The notes under the pieces are model-generated. The model saw only the letters and a program-made list of their open reading frames with translations. It searched no databases and was not told the origin of the DNA. The position numbers and the translations under genes are program-made. Positions 43,959 to 53,214 of a stretch of 64,000 nt of DNA are shown here, in pieces; within the stretch, counting starts at the first letter, position 1, and each line of letters starts with the position of its first letter. The stretch comes from Streptomyces sp. NBC_01232 (GTDB lineage: Bacteria; Actinomycetota; Actinomycetes; Streptomycetales; Streptomycetaceae), in NCBI RefSeq assembly GCF_035989885.1, contig NZ_CP108518.1:2043501-2107500 (forward strand), given 5' to 3'.

Positions 43959-45764
43959 GTGTCCGGGCGCATCGAGGATTACGCACTGATCGGGGACATG
44001 CAGACCGCGGCACTGGTCTGCCGGGACGGGGCGGTGGACTGGCTGTGCCTGCCACGCTTCGACTCGCATGCCGTGTTCGCGAGCATTCTCGGCACCGAGG
44101 ACCACGGGTTCTGGCGGATCGGCCCGTCGTTCCCCGCGGGTACCGAGGCCCCGAATGCGACCCGCCGCCGCTACCGCGGTGACTCGCTGGTGCTGGAGTC
44201 GGAGTGGGACACGCCGCGCGGCAGGGTCCGCGTGATCGACTTCATGCCGCCGCGCGAGGACCACGCGCCGCAGCTGATCCGCATCGTGGAGGGCATCAGC
44301 GGGCGGGTGCCGATGCGTTCGGCGCTGCGGATGCGTTTCAGCTACGGGCGGGTCGTGCCCTGGGTGCACAAGGTCGACGGGCGCACCGTGGCCGTCGCCG
44401 GCCCCGACTCGGTCTGGCTGGACGCCGACGCGCAGACCTACGGCAAGGACCTGACGACGTACTCCGACTTCACCGTCGGGCCCGGGGACCGGAAGGCCTT
44501 CAGCATCACGTGGCAGGCCTCGCACCGCGACGCGCCCGAGACGCCCGACGCCGAGGCGGCCCTGGAGTCGACCACCGAGTTCTGGCGCGAGTGGGTCGAG
44601 CAGTGCACGTACCACGGGCCGTACCGGGAGGCCGTGATCCGCTCCCTGATCACCCTCAAGGCCCTCACGTACGGCCCCACGGGCGGGATCGTCGCCGCGC
44701 CCACCACCTCCCTCCCGGAGGAGATCGGCGGCGTCCGGAACTGGGACTACCGCTACACCTGGCTGCGGGACGCGGCCATCACCCTCTCCTCGCTGCTGCG
44801 CACCGGCTACCGCGAGGAGGCCCGCGCCTGGCGCGAGTGGCTGCTGCGCGCGGTCGCCGGCGACCCGGAGAACCTCCAGATCATGTACGGGATCGCGGGC
44901 GAGCGGGAGCTCGGCGAGACCGAGCTGGACTGGCTGCCCGGTTACGAGAACTCCCGCCCGGTCCGCGTCGGCAACGGCGCCGCGGGCCAGCTCCAGCTCG
45001 ACGTGTACGGCGAGGTCACCGAGGCCCTGCACCTGGGCCACATGACCGGCCTCGCCCGCAGCGACTACGCCTCGCTGCTCCAGCTCAAGCTGATCCGGTA
45101 CCTGGAGACCCACTGGGACCAGCCCGACGAGGGCATCTGGGAGGTGCGCGGCCCGCGCCGCCACTTCGTCCACTCCAAGGTGATGGCCTGGGTGGCCGTG
45201 GACCGCACGATCAAGCTGATCGAGAGCGGGGACGCGGACGGCCCGCTGGAGCGCTGGCGCGAGCTGCGCGACGAGATCCACGAGGACGTGTGCGAGAAGG
45301 GCTACGACAAGGAGCGCAACACCTTCACCCAGTCGTACGGGTCGAAGGAGCTCGACGCCTCCCTGCTGCTGATCCCGCAGATGGGCTTCCTGCCGCCGGA
45401 CGACAAGCGGGTCATCGGCACCATCGAGGCGATCCAGCGCGAGCTGTCCACGCCCGACGGTTTCATCCTGCGCTACCCGACGGCGGGCGAGGAGGCCGGC
45501 GTGGACGGCCTCGAGGGCGACGAGGGCGCCTTCCTGGCCTGCTCGTTCTGGATGGCCGACGACCTGGCGATGATCGGGCGGGTGGACGAGGCACGGCGGC
45601 TGTTCGAACGGCTGCTGTCGCTCCGCAACGACCTGGGTCTCCTCGCGGAGGAGTGGGACCCGCGGCTCCAGCGGCAGGTCGGGAACTTCCCGCAGGCGTT
45701 CAGCCACGTTCCGCTGATCGACACGGCCCTGCGGCTGACGGCCAGCGGGGCGTACGGCGGCTGA
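43959..45764 (+). CDS. glycoside hydrolase family 15 protein
   Basis: A 601-residue cytoplasmic enzyme of the GH15 glucoamylase/trehalase family. It starts GRIEDYALIGDMQTAALVCR, with the NWDYRYTWLRDAAITLSSL motif near residue 265 and the acidic segments GIWEVRG and EEWDP that carry the expected catalytic acid and base. There is no signal peptide, so it acts on an intracellular alpha-linked glucan or on trehalose; mycobacterial relatives are trehalases. The GTG at 43959 is preferred since GGAG lies six bases upstream; ATG 43911 or 43953 would add 16 or 2 residues. The next gene is 137 bases downstream. Confidence 0.9.
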   Translation: MSGRIEDYALIGDMQTAALVCRDGAVDWLCLPRFDSHAVFASILGTEDHGFWRIGPSFPAGTEAPNATRRRYRGDSLVLESEWDTPRGRVRVIDFMPPREDHAPQLIRIVEGISGRVPMRSALRMRFSYGRVVPWVHKVDGRTVAVAGPDSVWLDADAQTYGKDLTTYSDFTVGPGDRKAFSITWQASHRDAPETPDAEAALESTTEFWREWVEQCTYHGPYREAVIRSLITLKALTYGPTGGIVAAPTTSLPEEIGGVRNWDYRYTWLRDAAITLSSLLRTGYREEARAWREWLLRAVAGDPENLQIMYGIAGERELGETELDWLPGYENSRPVRVGNGAAGQLQLDVYGEVTEALHLGHMTGLARSDYASLLQLKLIRYLETHWDQPDEGIWEVRGPRRHFVHSKVMAWVAVDRTIKLIESGDADGPLERWRELRDEIHEDVCEKGYDKERNTFTQSYGSKELDASLLLIPQMGFLPPDDKRVIGTIEAIQRELSTPDGFILRYPTAGEEAGVDGLEGDEGAFLACSFWMADDLAMIGRVDEARRLFERLLSLRNDLGLLAEEWDPRLQRQVGNFPQAFSHVPLIDTALRLTASGAYGG

Positions 45765-45901
45765 CGTCGGACGGACGGCGGACGGACGGCCCGTGAGCGG
45801 GCGGCTCGCCGGGGGCGCGGACTTTCTCGCCGCGCCCCGGTGATCGTCCGCGCCTACGCTGGAAGGGTCCTATGCCCTCCCTCCGGTGGAAGGGGGCAGC
45901 C

Positions 45902-47284
45902 ATGGCTCCCCTGTCGAAGGCGGGCGCGGCCCTGACCGCGCTCCGCGAGGATCTGTCCGGCGAGGTCTTCGCCCCGGAGGATCCGGGATACGACGAGGCC
46001 CGGACCCTCTTCAACGCGATGATCGACCGCAGGCCCGCCGTCATCGCCCAGTGCGAGAGCACGGAGGACGTGGTGACCGCCGTGCGCTTCGCGCGGGAGC
46101 TGGACCTGAACGTCGCCGTGCGCGGCGGCGGGCACAGCGTGGCCGGGATGTCCCTCAACGACGGCGGCCTGGTCGTGGACCTGCGGCGGATGCACGAGGT
46201 GACGGTCCATCCGGCCGCCGGGGCCGCCCACATCGAGGGCGGGGCCACGATGAGCCACCTGGACCGGGCCTGCGAGCCGTACCACCTGGCGACCACCGGC
46301 GGCCGGGCCTCCACCACCGGCGTCGGCGGCTACGTCCTGGGCGGCGGCAGCGGCTGGCTGGACCGGAAGTTCGGCCTGGCGGTGGACAACCTGCTGGGCG
46401 TGGACCTGGTCACCGCCGAGGGCGAGCTCGTCCACGCGACGACCGAGGAGCACCCGGAGCTGTTCTGGGGGCTGCACGGCGGCGGCGGGAACTTCGGCAT
46501 CGCCACCTCGCTGACCCTGCGGCTGTACGAACTGCCCGCCATGTCGATCGCGTTCCTGCTGTACCTGCCGGAGCGCGGGCCCGAGGTGGTCCGTACGTAC
46601 CGGGACGTCATCGAGGCCGCACCGCCCGAGGCCTCGGGCGCCGCCCTCTACCTGACCGGCCCGCCCGAGGAGTTCGTCCCGCAGCACCTGGTCGGCCGGC
46701 TGCTGGCGGGGGCGCTGCTGACGTACGCGGGCCCCGAGGAGGAGATGCGCGAGCTGGCCGGGCCGCTGCTGGCGATCCCCCACGAGTCGGAGATCGTCAC
46801 GGCCATCCCGTACGCCGATCTCCAGTGCATGATCGACGACCCGCCGGGGATGCGGAACTACTGGTCGGCCGAGTACCTCACCGGCGCTCCGGACGAGTTC
46901 GTGGACGTCTTCTGTGCCCGCGCCGGGTCCATGCCCGTGCCGACCGGCACCCAGCACCTGGTCTTCCCGCAGGGCGGCGCCATCGCCTCCGGCCCGGCCG
47001 AGTACCCGGTGCCGTACCGCGACTCGCCCTGGGCGGTGCACCCGTTCGGGATCTGGGAGGACGAGGCCGACGACGAGCGCTGCCGGCAGTGGGTCAAGGA
47101 CGTCCGGGCCGACGTCCAGCCTTGGAGCACCGGCGCGGTCTACCTGAACTTCACCGGGAACGAGGGCACCGAGCGGGTGGTCTCGGGCCTCGGAGCCGAG
47201 AACATGCGCCGGCTGGGCGCGTTGAAGCGCCAGTACGACCCGGACAACATCTTCCGCTTCAACCACAACATCCGGCCCGCCTGA
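45902..47284 (+). CDS. FAD-binding oxidoreductase (berberine-bridge type)
   Basis: A 460-residue flavoprotein of the PCMH/BBE family. The FAD domain has NVAVRGGGHSVAG, in which the His is the usual covalent FAD attachment, and GVGGYVLGGGSGWLDRKFGL, without the second Cys seen in bicovalent enzymes. The C-terminus YDPDNIFRFNHNI is the BBE motif. Such enzymes oxidise sugars, alcohols or alkaloid-like substrates; the substrate is unknown. The start is ATG at 45902 behind AAGGGGG; an ATG at 45872 would add ten residues. The next gene begins 35 bases downstream. Confidence 0.9.
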   Translation: MAPLSKAGAALTALREDLSGEVFAPEDPGYDEARTLFNAMIDRRPAVIAQCESTEDVVTAVRFARELDLNVAVRGGGHSVAGMSLNDGGLVVDLRRMHEVTVHPAAGAAHIEGGATMSHLDRACEPYHLATTGGRASTTGVGGYVLGGGSGWLDRKFGLAVDNLLGVDLVTAEGELVHATTEEHPELFWGLHGGGGNFGIATSLTLRLYELPAMSIAFLLYLPERGPEVVRTYRDVIEAAPPEASGAALYLTGPPEEFVPQHLVGRLLAGALLTYAGPEEEMRELAGPLLAIPHESEIVTAIPYADLQCMIDDPPGMRNYWSAEYLTGAPDEFVDVFCARAGSMPVPTGTQHLVFPQGGAIASGPAEYPVPYRDSPWAVHPFGIWEDEADDERCRQWVKDVRADVQPWSTGAVYLNFTGNEGTERVVSGLGAENMRRLGALKRQYDPDNIFRFNHNIRPA

Positions 47285-47319
47285 CGATGGAGACGGGCCG
47301 GCCGGTAGCGTCCCGCGCT

Positions 47320-48939
47320 ATGGAGAACCAGGGCGGTATCACCGTTCAGCGGGCACTGGAGCTGCCGGGGCTGCGCAGCGGGCTGCCGGAGGTGGTGGCC
47401 TGCGCCGACCGCCTGGGCCGGACCGTCCGCTGGGTGCACGCGGGCGAGGTGCCGAACATCGCCTCCCTGCTCAAGGGCGGTGAGCTGCTGCTGACCACGG
47501 GGCTGGGCCTCGGCACCCGGCCGGCCGAGCAGCGCGCCTTCGTACGCCGCCTCGCCGACCGGGGGATCGCCGCGCTGGTGGTGGAACTGGGGCCGCGCTT
47601 CAGCCGGCTGCCGGCGACGATCGTGGAGACGGCGCGCTCCGCGGGGCTGCCCCTGGTCCAGCTGCACCGGGAGGTCCCCTTCGTGGCGGTCACGGAGGAG
47701 GTCCACACCGAGATCGTCAACCACCACTACGCCCTGCTCCAGCGCGCCGAGGAGGTGCACCGCCGCTGCACGGAGGCCCTGTTGGGCGGCGGGGGCATCC
47801 CGCAGGTCCTGCGGATCCTCGCCGACTTCACCGGCAATCCGGTCTTCCTGGAGACCCCCGACGGACAGCTCCTGTACGCGGCCGGCAGCGCGGCCGGGGA
47901 CGCGGGCGCGGACCCGCTCCAGGTGTGGGAGGGCCTACGGGGCCAGCGCGAGGCCGAGCCCTCCGCGAACACGGTGGTGGTCGACGTACCGGGCGGGGGC
48001 CACGGCACCGGCTCGGTACGGGCCCGGGTCGTCCTGGTCGGCGTCTCGGCCCCGCTGCTCCCGGTGCACCGGATGGCCGCCGAACGCACGGCCGGCGTCC
48101 TGGCCGTCGTCCTGATGCAGGCGCGGCAGGAGGACGAGCTGGCGGCGCGCGGGCGCGGCGACTTCCTGACGGACCTCGCCGAGGGCCGCATCTCGGCGGA
48201 GGACGCCCCGGCGCAGGCCCGCGTCCTGGGCTTCAAGCCGGCCGGCGGCGCGCTGCTGCCGGTGGTCATGCGGCTCTCCTCGGACCTCGGCCCGTCCGGC
48301 AACTGGGCCGTGCTGGCCCGTGCGGTGCTGGAGGAGCTGGCGTCCGTCGGGGTGCCGGTCCTGCTGGGCGTCCGCCCGGTCGAGGGCCGGGTCCCGCTGC
48401 TGGTCTCCCTGCGCACGGAGCCGGAGCGCGCGGCCGTGGCGGACCGGGTCTCGGCGGCGCTGCGGGCGGGCGTCGAACGCGCCGGCCTGGACCGCGCGGA
48501 CGCCCCGCCGGTGGTGGTCGTCGGCGTGGCGGGCGGCTGGGCGGCCGCCTCGGCGGGCCTGCGGCACGCCGCGGAGACCGCGACCGCGGCCCACGGCCTG
48601 CCTTCACGCCCCTGGTACGACGCCCGCCGCCTGGACATCGACCTGCTGCTGTGGCGGCTGCGCGAACACCCCGACCTGGCGGCCTTCGTGGACCGCGCGA
48701 TCGGCCCGCTGCGCACGCACGACACGACGTCGCGGCCCCCTCTCCTGCCCACGCTGGAGACGTACCTGGCCCACGCGGGCCGCAAGGCGGAGACGGCCCG
48801 TGAGCTCCATCTGAACCGCCAGACCCTCTACAACCGCCTGGCGCGCATCTCGGAGCTGCTGGGCACGGACCTGGACGACCCGGAGACGGTCCTCTCCCTG
48901 AGCCTGGCCCTCCGCGCCCGCCGCCACACCCTTTCCTGA
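47320..48939 (+). CDS. PucR-family transcriptional regulator
   Basis: A 539-residue regulator. The N-terminal PucR domain starts ITVQRALELPGLRSGLPEVV and the C-terminal helix-turn-helix is NRQTLYNRLARISELLGTDL. The GGDEF-like middle region (about 280-420) is present. PucR proteins control purine or allantoin use and similar pathways. The ATG at 47320 is preferred over 47287: TAGCGT (47306-47311) ends eight bases upstream, pointing to a leaderless mRNA. Control of the FAD oxidoreductase gene is possible but not shown. Confidence 0.87.
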   Translation: MENQGGITVQRALELPGLRSGLPEVVACADRLGRTVRWVHAGEVPNIASLLKGGELLLTTGLGLGTRPAEQRAFVRRLADRGIAALVVELGPRFSRLPATIVETARSAGLPLVQLHREVPFVAVTEEVHTEIVNHHYALLQRAEEVHRRCTEALLGGGGIPQVLRILADFTGNPVFLETPDGQLLYAAGSAAGDAGADPLQVWEGLRGQREAEPSANTVVVDVPGGGHGTGSVRARVVLVGVSAPLLPVHRMAAERTAGVLAVVLMQARQEDELAARGRGDFLTDLAEGRISAEDAPAQARVLGFKPAGGALLPVVMRLSSDLGPSGNWAVLARAVLEELASVGVPVLLGVRPVEGRVPLLVSLRTEPERAAVADRVSAALRAGVERAGLDRADAPPVVVVGVAGGWAAASAGLRHAAETATAAHGLPSRPWYDARRLDIDLLLWRLREHPDLAAFVDRAIGPLRTHDTTSRPPLLPTLETYLAHAGRKAETARELHLNRQTLYNRLARISELLGTDLDDPETVLSLSLALRARRHTLS

Positions 48940-48947
48940 CGCCGTTC

Positions 48948-49054
48948 CCCGGGCTCCGCCCGGACGGAAACCAGGCGGCACACGACAACGCAGCGCGGCC
49001 GAATCAAGCCCCGCCGGCGATTGAGGCGCGGGGGTGCGGGGGCAGCGCCCCCGG
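48948..49054. repeat. Streptomyces-type extragenic repeat between convergent genes
   Basis: The gap between the PucR and GT4 genes (156 bases) holds CCCCGGGCTCCGCCCGG (48948 on), then AATCAAGCCCCGCCGGCGAT (49002 on), then TTGAGGCGCGGGGG and a 7-bp hairpin GGGGGC/GCCCCC (49037-49053). I remember these blocks in the same order as a dispersed intergenic repeat in many Streptomyces genomes. It may end transcription of both genes. Confidence 0.55.
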
Positions 49055-49095
49055 AGCGGCGGCGCGCCACGGCACGGCGCTGCCCCGCCGGGAGG

Positions 49096-50211
49096 CTAGC
49101 GGCGGGTCCGTTCCATCAGTTCGTCGTAGACCGACAGGACCTGAGCGACCGTGTCGTCCTCCGACGGCCACGTCGCGGCCTGGACGCGCCCCGCGGCCGC
49201 CAGTGCCGCCCTGCGGTCCGGATCGGCCAGCAGGCCGGTCACGGCCGAGGCGAGCGCCCGCGCCTCCCCCGGCGGGACCAGCACCGCGCCCTCGCCCACC
49301 AGCTCCGGCACACCGCCCACCTCCGTGGCCACCAGCGGTACGCCCACCCGCAGCGCCTCCTGCGCGAGCAGGGCCCGCGCCTCCCACCGGCTCGGCAGCA
49401 CCGCCAGGTCCGCCGCCGCCAGCAGCTGCGCCGCGTCCTTGCGGCGCCCCAGCAGCCGTACCGGGAGCCCCTCCGCCTCGATCCGCCGCGAGAGTTCGGC
49501 CCGTAGCGGCCCCTCCCCCGCGATCACCAGCAGCGGCACCGGGTCCAGGCCGCGCCACTCCCGCGCCGCGTCGAGCAGTACGGAGTACCCCCGGTGCGGC
49601 ACCAGGCTGCCGACCGCGATCAGCAGCGGCCGCTCCACCGCTCCGAGGTCCGCCCGCACCTTGCCGGGGTCGGCCCCGGCCTCCGGGCCCACCGGGACCG
49701 CCACCGGGGCCAGCCGCGCGTCCCTGGCGCCCCTCAGGCGCGCGAGGTCCACCTGGTCGGAGGAGGCCCCGAGCACCACCGCCGCGGCCCGCGCGACGTG
49801 CCGTTCCAGCATGCGGCTCAGCCGGCCCAGCGCACCGGCCGCCGTGGGGCCCTCGCCGTGCCAGCTCACCACCAGCGGCACCCGGCGCCCGCGCATGGCC
49901 AGCGCGGCGCGCATCCCGGCGCGCACGCCGTGCGCGTGCACGAGGTCGGCTCCGGCGCACGCGGCCCGCAGCACGCTGACCGCGTCGGGCGCGAACTGCG
50001 CCCCGGCGCCGGTGAAGTCGTACTCCCCCTCCGCCTGGACGGGCGCGCACACCGTGACCCGTACGCCGCGCGCGGCGAGCCCGGTCGCGAGCGAGCGTAC
50101 GTGGGCGTTGCTGCCCGCGCCCGCACCGCCGCCGAGGACCTGCACGGTGCGCAGCGGCGGCCGGCCGTAGGGCTGGGACGGGAAGGGGGTGGAGACCGGG
50201 GAGCTGCTCAC
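49096..50211 (-). CDS. glycosyltransferase family 4
   Basis: A 371-residue GT-B-fold glycosyltransferase. The acceptor half has LGGGAGAGSNAHVRSLATGL; the donor half has AVGSLVPHRGYSVLLDAARE and WEARALLAQEALRVG with the E-x7-E pair of GT4 enzymes, plus PLVATEVGGVPELVGEGAVLV. It transfers a sugar from a nucleotide donor to a lipid, small molecule or polymer of unknown identity. The start is GTG at 50211, with GGAG about nine bases upstream. It is downstream of recN on the same strand, with a terminator hairpin between them. Confidence 0.88.
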   Translation of the reverse strand: MSSSPVSTPFPSQPYGRPPLRTVQVLGGGAGAGSNAHVRSLATGLAARGVRVTVCAPVQAEGEYDFTGAGAQFAPDAVSVLRAACAGADLVHAHGVRAGMRAALAMRGRRVPLVVSWHGEGPTAAGALGRLSRMLERHVARAAAVVLGASSDQVDLARLRGARDARLAPVAVPVGPEAGADPGKVRADLGAVERPLLIAVGSLVPHRGYSVLLDAAREWRGLDPVPLLVIAGEGPLRAELSRRIEAEGLPVRLLGRRKDAAQLLAAADLAVLPSRWEARALLAQEALRVGVPLVATEVGGVPELVGEGAVLVPPGEARALASAVTGLLADPDRRAALAAAGRVQAATWPSEDDTVAQVLSVYDELMERTRR

Positions 50212-50371
50212 GGGCCGAAGCTCCAGGGTGAGGGAGTCAGAGACGTCGCCAAGGATGCCAGTCCGCACGCGCGTTCCGGGACCATACGGGTGCGGATCCC
50301 GTACGAGATACCGCAGGACGCTCGCCAGCCTCACCCACACGGACTATCGCCGCCTCGTCCCGGAGACGGCC

Positions 50372-50404
50372 GAGGGCCCGGAACGCCGTGCGTTCCGGGC
50401 CCTC
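50372..50404. terminator. 14-bp hairpin downstream of recN
   Basis: Arms 50372-50385 and 50391-50404 pair perfectly around a 5-base loop, 33 bases past the recN stop. It separates recN from the GT4 gene. Confidence 0.75.
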
Positions 50405-50437
50405 CCGGCGCCTCGTGACCCCATGCGCCGGATCGCC

Positions 50438-52174
50438 TCACGCGTCCGCGCGCGCCGCCGCCAGCAGCTCCTCGGCGTGTGCCCGCGCCGAGACCGAGTC
50501 CTCGTGTCCGGCCAGCATGCGCGACAGCTCGCGGATGCGGTCCTCGCCCTCCAGCACGGTGACACCGCTGCGGGTGACCGAGCCGTCGTTGGTCTTCTCG
50601 ACGAGCAGCTGCCGGTCCGCGAAGGCCGCCACCTGCGGCAGGTGCGTGACGACCACGACCTGCGCCGTCCTGGCCAGCTTCGCCAGCCGCCGGCCCACCT
50701 CGACCGCCGCCTTGCCGCCGACGCCCGCGTCGACCTCGTCGAAGAGGTAGGTGGGCACCGGGTCGGAGCCCGCGAAGACGACCTCCACGGCCAGCATCAC
50801 CCGGGAGAGCTCACCGCCCGAGGCGCCCTTGGCGATCGGCCGCGGCTGTGCGCCGGGGTGCGGGGCCAGCAGCAGTTCGACCTCGTCGGCACCCGAAGGT
50901 CCGTAGGCGACCGGGCGGCCGTCCACGACCACGCCGTCGGGGTCCTCGGCCTGCCGGATGTCGATGGTCACCCGGGCGTGCGGCATCGCCAGCGAGGCCA
51001 GCTCCTCCGTCACCGCGGAGGCGAACCGTGTCGCGGCCTCGGTCCGGGCGTCCGTCAACGCCTGCGCCAACAGCGACAGTTCGTCGCGCAGGCCGTCGCG
51101 CTCGGCGGTCAGCTCGGTGATCCGCTCGTCGTCGCCGTCCAGTTGCAGCAGCCGCGCCGCGCCCTGTTCGGCCCACTCCAGTACGGCGTCCACGGTGCCG
51201 GCGGTGCCGTACTTGCGGGTCAGCTGGGTCAGGGCGGCCCGCCGCTCCTCCACGGCGGCCAGCCGCAGCGGATCGGCGTCCAGGTCGTCGGCGTAGCCCG
51301 CCAGCTCCCCGGCCACGTCGGACAGCAGGATGCCCAGCTCGCCGATCCGTTCGGCGAGCGCGCCCAGCGCCGGGTCGTGCGACCGTACGGACTCCAGCGC
51401 CCGGTGCGCGCCCGCGACGAGCATGTTCGCGTCGATGGCCTCCGGGTCCTCGGGGTTGCCCGCGAGCGCGGCGTGCGCCAGCTGCGCCGCCGAGGCCAGC
51501 GATTCGGCGTGTCCGAGCCGCTCCGCCTCGGCGGCGAGCTCGGTGTCCTCACCGGCCACCGGTTCCACGGCGGCGATCTCGTCCAGCCCGAAGCGCAGCA
51601 GGTCCGCCTCCTGGGCCCGTTCCCGGGCCCGGGTGGTGATCTCCTCGAGCTCGACGGCGACCGCGCGGAGCCTGCGGTGGGCCGAGCCGTACTTCTCCAG
51701 CGGGACGGCGACGGCGTCCCCGGCGTACCGGTCGAGCGCCTGCCGCTGCCTGGCCGGGCGCAGCAGCCCCTGCTGATCGGTCTGCCCGTGTACGGCGACC
51801 AGGTCGTCGGCGAGCTCGCCGAGCAGGCCGACGGGCACGGAGCGGCCGCCGACGTGGGCGCGCGAGCGGCCCTCGGCGGACACGGTCCGGCTGATCAGCA
51901 GGGCGCCGTCGTCGAGCTCGGCCCCGGCCTCCTCGGCGCGTACGGCGGCGGGGGCGCCCGGGCGCAAGACGATGCGGCCCTCGACGACCGCGGCCTTGGC
52001 CCCGATCCGTACGAGGGCCGGGTCGGCGCGACCGCCGAGCAGCAGCCCGAGGCTGGTGACGACCATCGTCTTGCCCGCACCGGTCTCGCCGGTCACCGCG
52101 GTGAAACCGGGCGACAGCTCGACCACCGCGTCGTCGATGACCCCGAGCGACCGTATCCGCATCTCCTCAAGCAC
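50438..52174 (-). CDS. recN: DNA repair protein RecN
   Basis: A 578-residue SMC-like ATPase of double-strand break repair. The N-terminal P-loop is GETGAGKT (29-36) in ELSPGFTAVTGETGAGKT; the middle is coiled coil; the C-terminal signature is GASGGELSRVMLAVE with the Walker B PTYLFDEVDAGVGG. The start at GTG 52174 (VLEEMRIRSLG) is chosen because homologues begin there and TATCGT (52181-52186) ends six bases upstream; ATG 52207 would add 11 residues. It lies downstream of nadK, 95 bases away, in the usual tlyA-nadK-recN order. Confidence 0.95.
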   Translation of the reverse strand: MLEEMRIRSLGVIDDAVVELSPGFTAVTGETGAGKTMVVTSLGLLLGGRADPALVRIGAKAAVVEGRIVLRPGAPAAVRAEEAGAELDDGALLISRTVSAEGRSRAHVGGRSVPVGLLGELADDLVAVHGQTDQQGLLRPARQRQALDRYAGDAVAVPLEKYGSAHRRLRAVAVELEEITTRARERAQEADLLRFGLDEIAAVEPVAGEDTELAAEAERLGHAESLASAAQLAHAALAGNPEDPEAIDANMLVAGAHRALESVRSHDPALGALAERIGELGILLSDVAGELAGYADDLDADPLRLAAVEERRAALTQLTRKYGTAGTVDAVLEWAEQGAARLLQLDGDDERITELTAERDGLRDELSLLAQALTDARTEAATRFASAVTEELASLAMPHARVTIDIRQAEDPDGVVVDGRPVAYGPSGADEVELLLAPHPGAQPRPIAKGASGGELSRVMLAVEVVFAGSDPVPTYLFDEVDAGVGGKAAVEVGRRLAKLARTAQVVVVTHLPQVAAFADRQLLVEKTNDGSVTRSGVTVLEGEDRIRELSRMLAGHEDSVSARAHAEELLAAARADA

Positions 52175-52269
52175 GGGACGACGATACCGAGGTTTCATGG
52201 GTGCCATGTGACGTCACCCGTCCCGAGTTCTACGAACGCATGTGCTATTAGGGGAGTGCCGCCGGTCCC

Positions 52270-53214
52270 TCAGTGCGGCGCCCCACGCCAACCCGACACC
52301 GGCAGCGCGAACTTCGCGACGAGCCGGTCCGTGAAGGACGCGTGGTGCAGCCGGGCGAGCCGCACGGGCACCGCGCCCCGCCGCACCTCCACCCGCGCCC
52401 CGGCGGGCAGCTCCAGCGTCCGCCGGCCGTCGCACCACAGCACGCCGTGCGGAGTGCCGTTCTGCACCTCCACCGCCAGGACCGAGGTCGGCGAGGTCAC
52501 CAGCGGCTTCGCGAACAGCGCGTGCGCGCTGATCGGCACCATCAGCAGCGCCTCCACCTCGGGCCAGACCACCGGCCCGCCCGCGGAGAATGCGTAGGCC
52601 GTGGAGCCCGTCGGAGTCGCGCAGACAATCCCGTCACAGCCGAAGCCGGTCACCGGGCGCCCGTCGATCTCCAGGACCACCTCGAGCATCCGCTCCGGGG
52701 ACACCTTCTGGACCGCAGCCTCGTTCAGCGCCCAGTCCCGGTGGACCACATCGCCGTTCGTGCGCACGATCACGTCGAGGGTCATCCGCTCCTCAACCTC
52801 GTACGAGCGCGTCACCACCCGGTCCACGACCTTGTCCAGGTCGTCGCGCTCGGCCTCGGCGAGGAAGCCCACCCGGCCCAGGTTGACGCCCAGCATCGGC
52901 ACCCCCGAGGCCCGCGCGAACTCCGCCCCGCGCAGCAGGGTTCCGTCGCCGCCCAGGACGATCAGCAGCTCGCACCCGTCGAGCGCGCCCGGGGTGAACT
53001 CGGTGACCAGCTCCACCTCGCGCGGCAGCGGCAGGTCCACCGCCTCGTGCTCCATGACGCGTACGCGCAGCCCGCACCTCAGCAGGCCCTGCACGACCAG
53101 CTCGGCGCTGCGGATGGCCGCCGGCCGCCCGGTGTGCGCGAGCAGGAAGACCGTCCGCCCCTCCCCCGAAACCCCTGAACCCGAAACCGAAACCGAAACC
53201 GATGAATCTGTCAC
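52270..53214 (-). CDS. nadK: NAD kinase
   Basis: A 314-residue enzyme that phosphorylates NAD to NADP. The catalytic GGDGT is at 88-92, followed by GVNLGRVGFLAE, LNEAAVQK and GIVCATPTGSTAYAFSAGGPVV. The N-terminus is a SVSVSVSGSG tract encoded by a hexanucleotide repeat (53181-53203). The start is GTG at 53214, overlapping the tlyA stop as GTGA, so the two are coupled. Confidence 0.95.
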   Translation of the reverse strand: MTDSSVSVSVSGSGVSGEGRTVFLLAHTGRPAAIRSAELVVQGLLRCGLRVRVMEHEAVDLPLPREVELVTEFTPGALDGCELLIVLGGDGTLLRGAEFARASGVPMLGVNLGRVGFLAEAERDDLDKVVDRVVTRSYEVEERMTLDVIVRTNGDVVHRDWALNEAAVQKVSPERMLEVVLEIDGRPVTGFGCDGIVCATPTGSTAYAFSAGGPVVWPEVEALLMVPISAHALFAKPLVTSPTSVLAVEVQNGTPHGVLWCDGRRTLELPAGARVEVRRGAVPVRLARLHHASFTDRLVAKFALPVSGWRGAPH

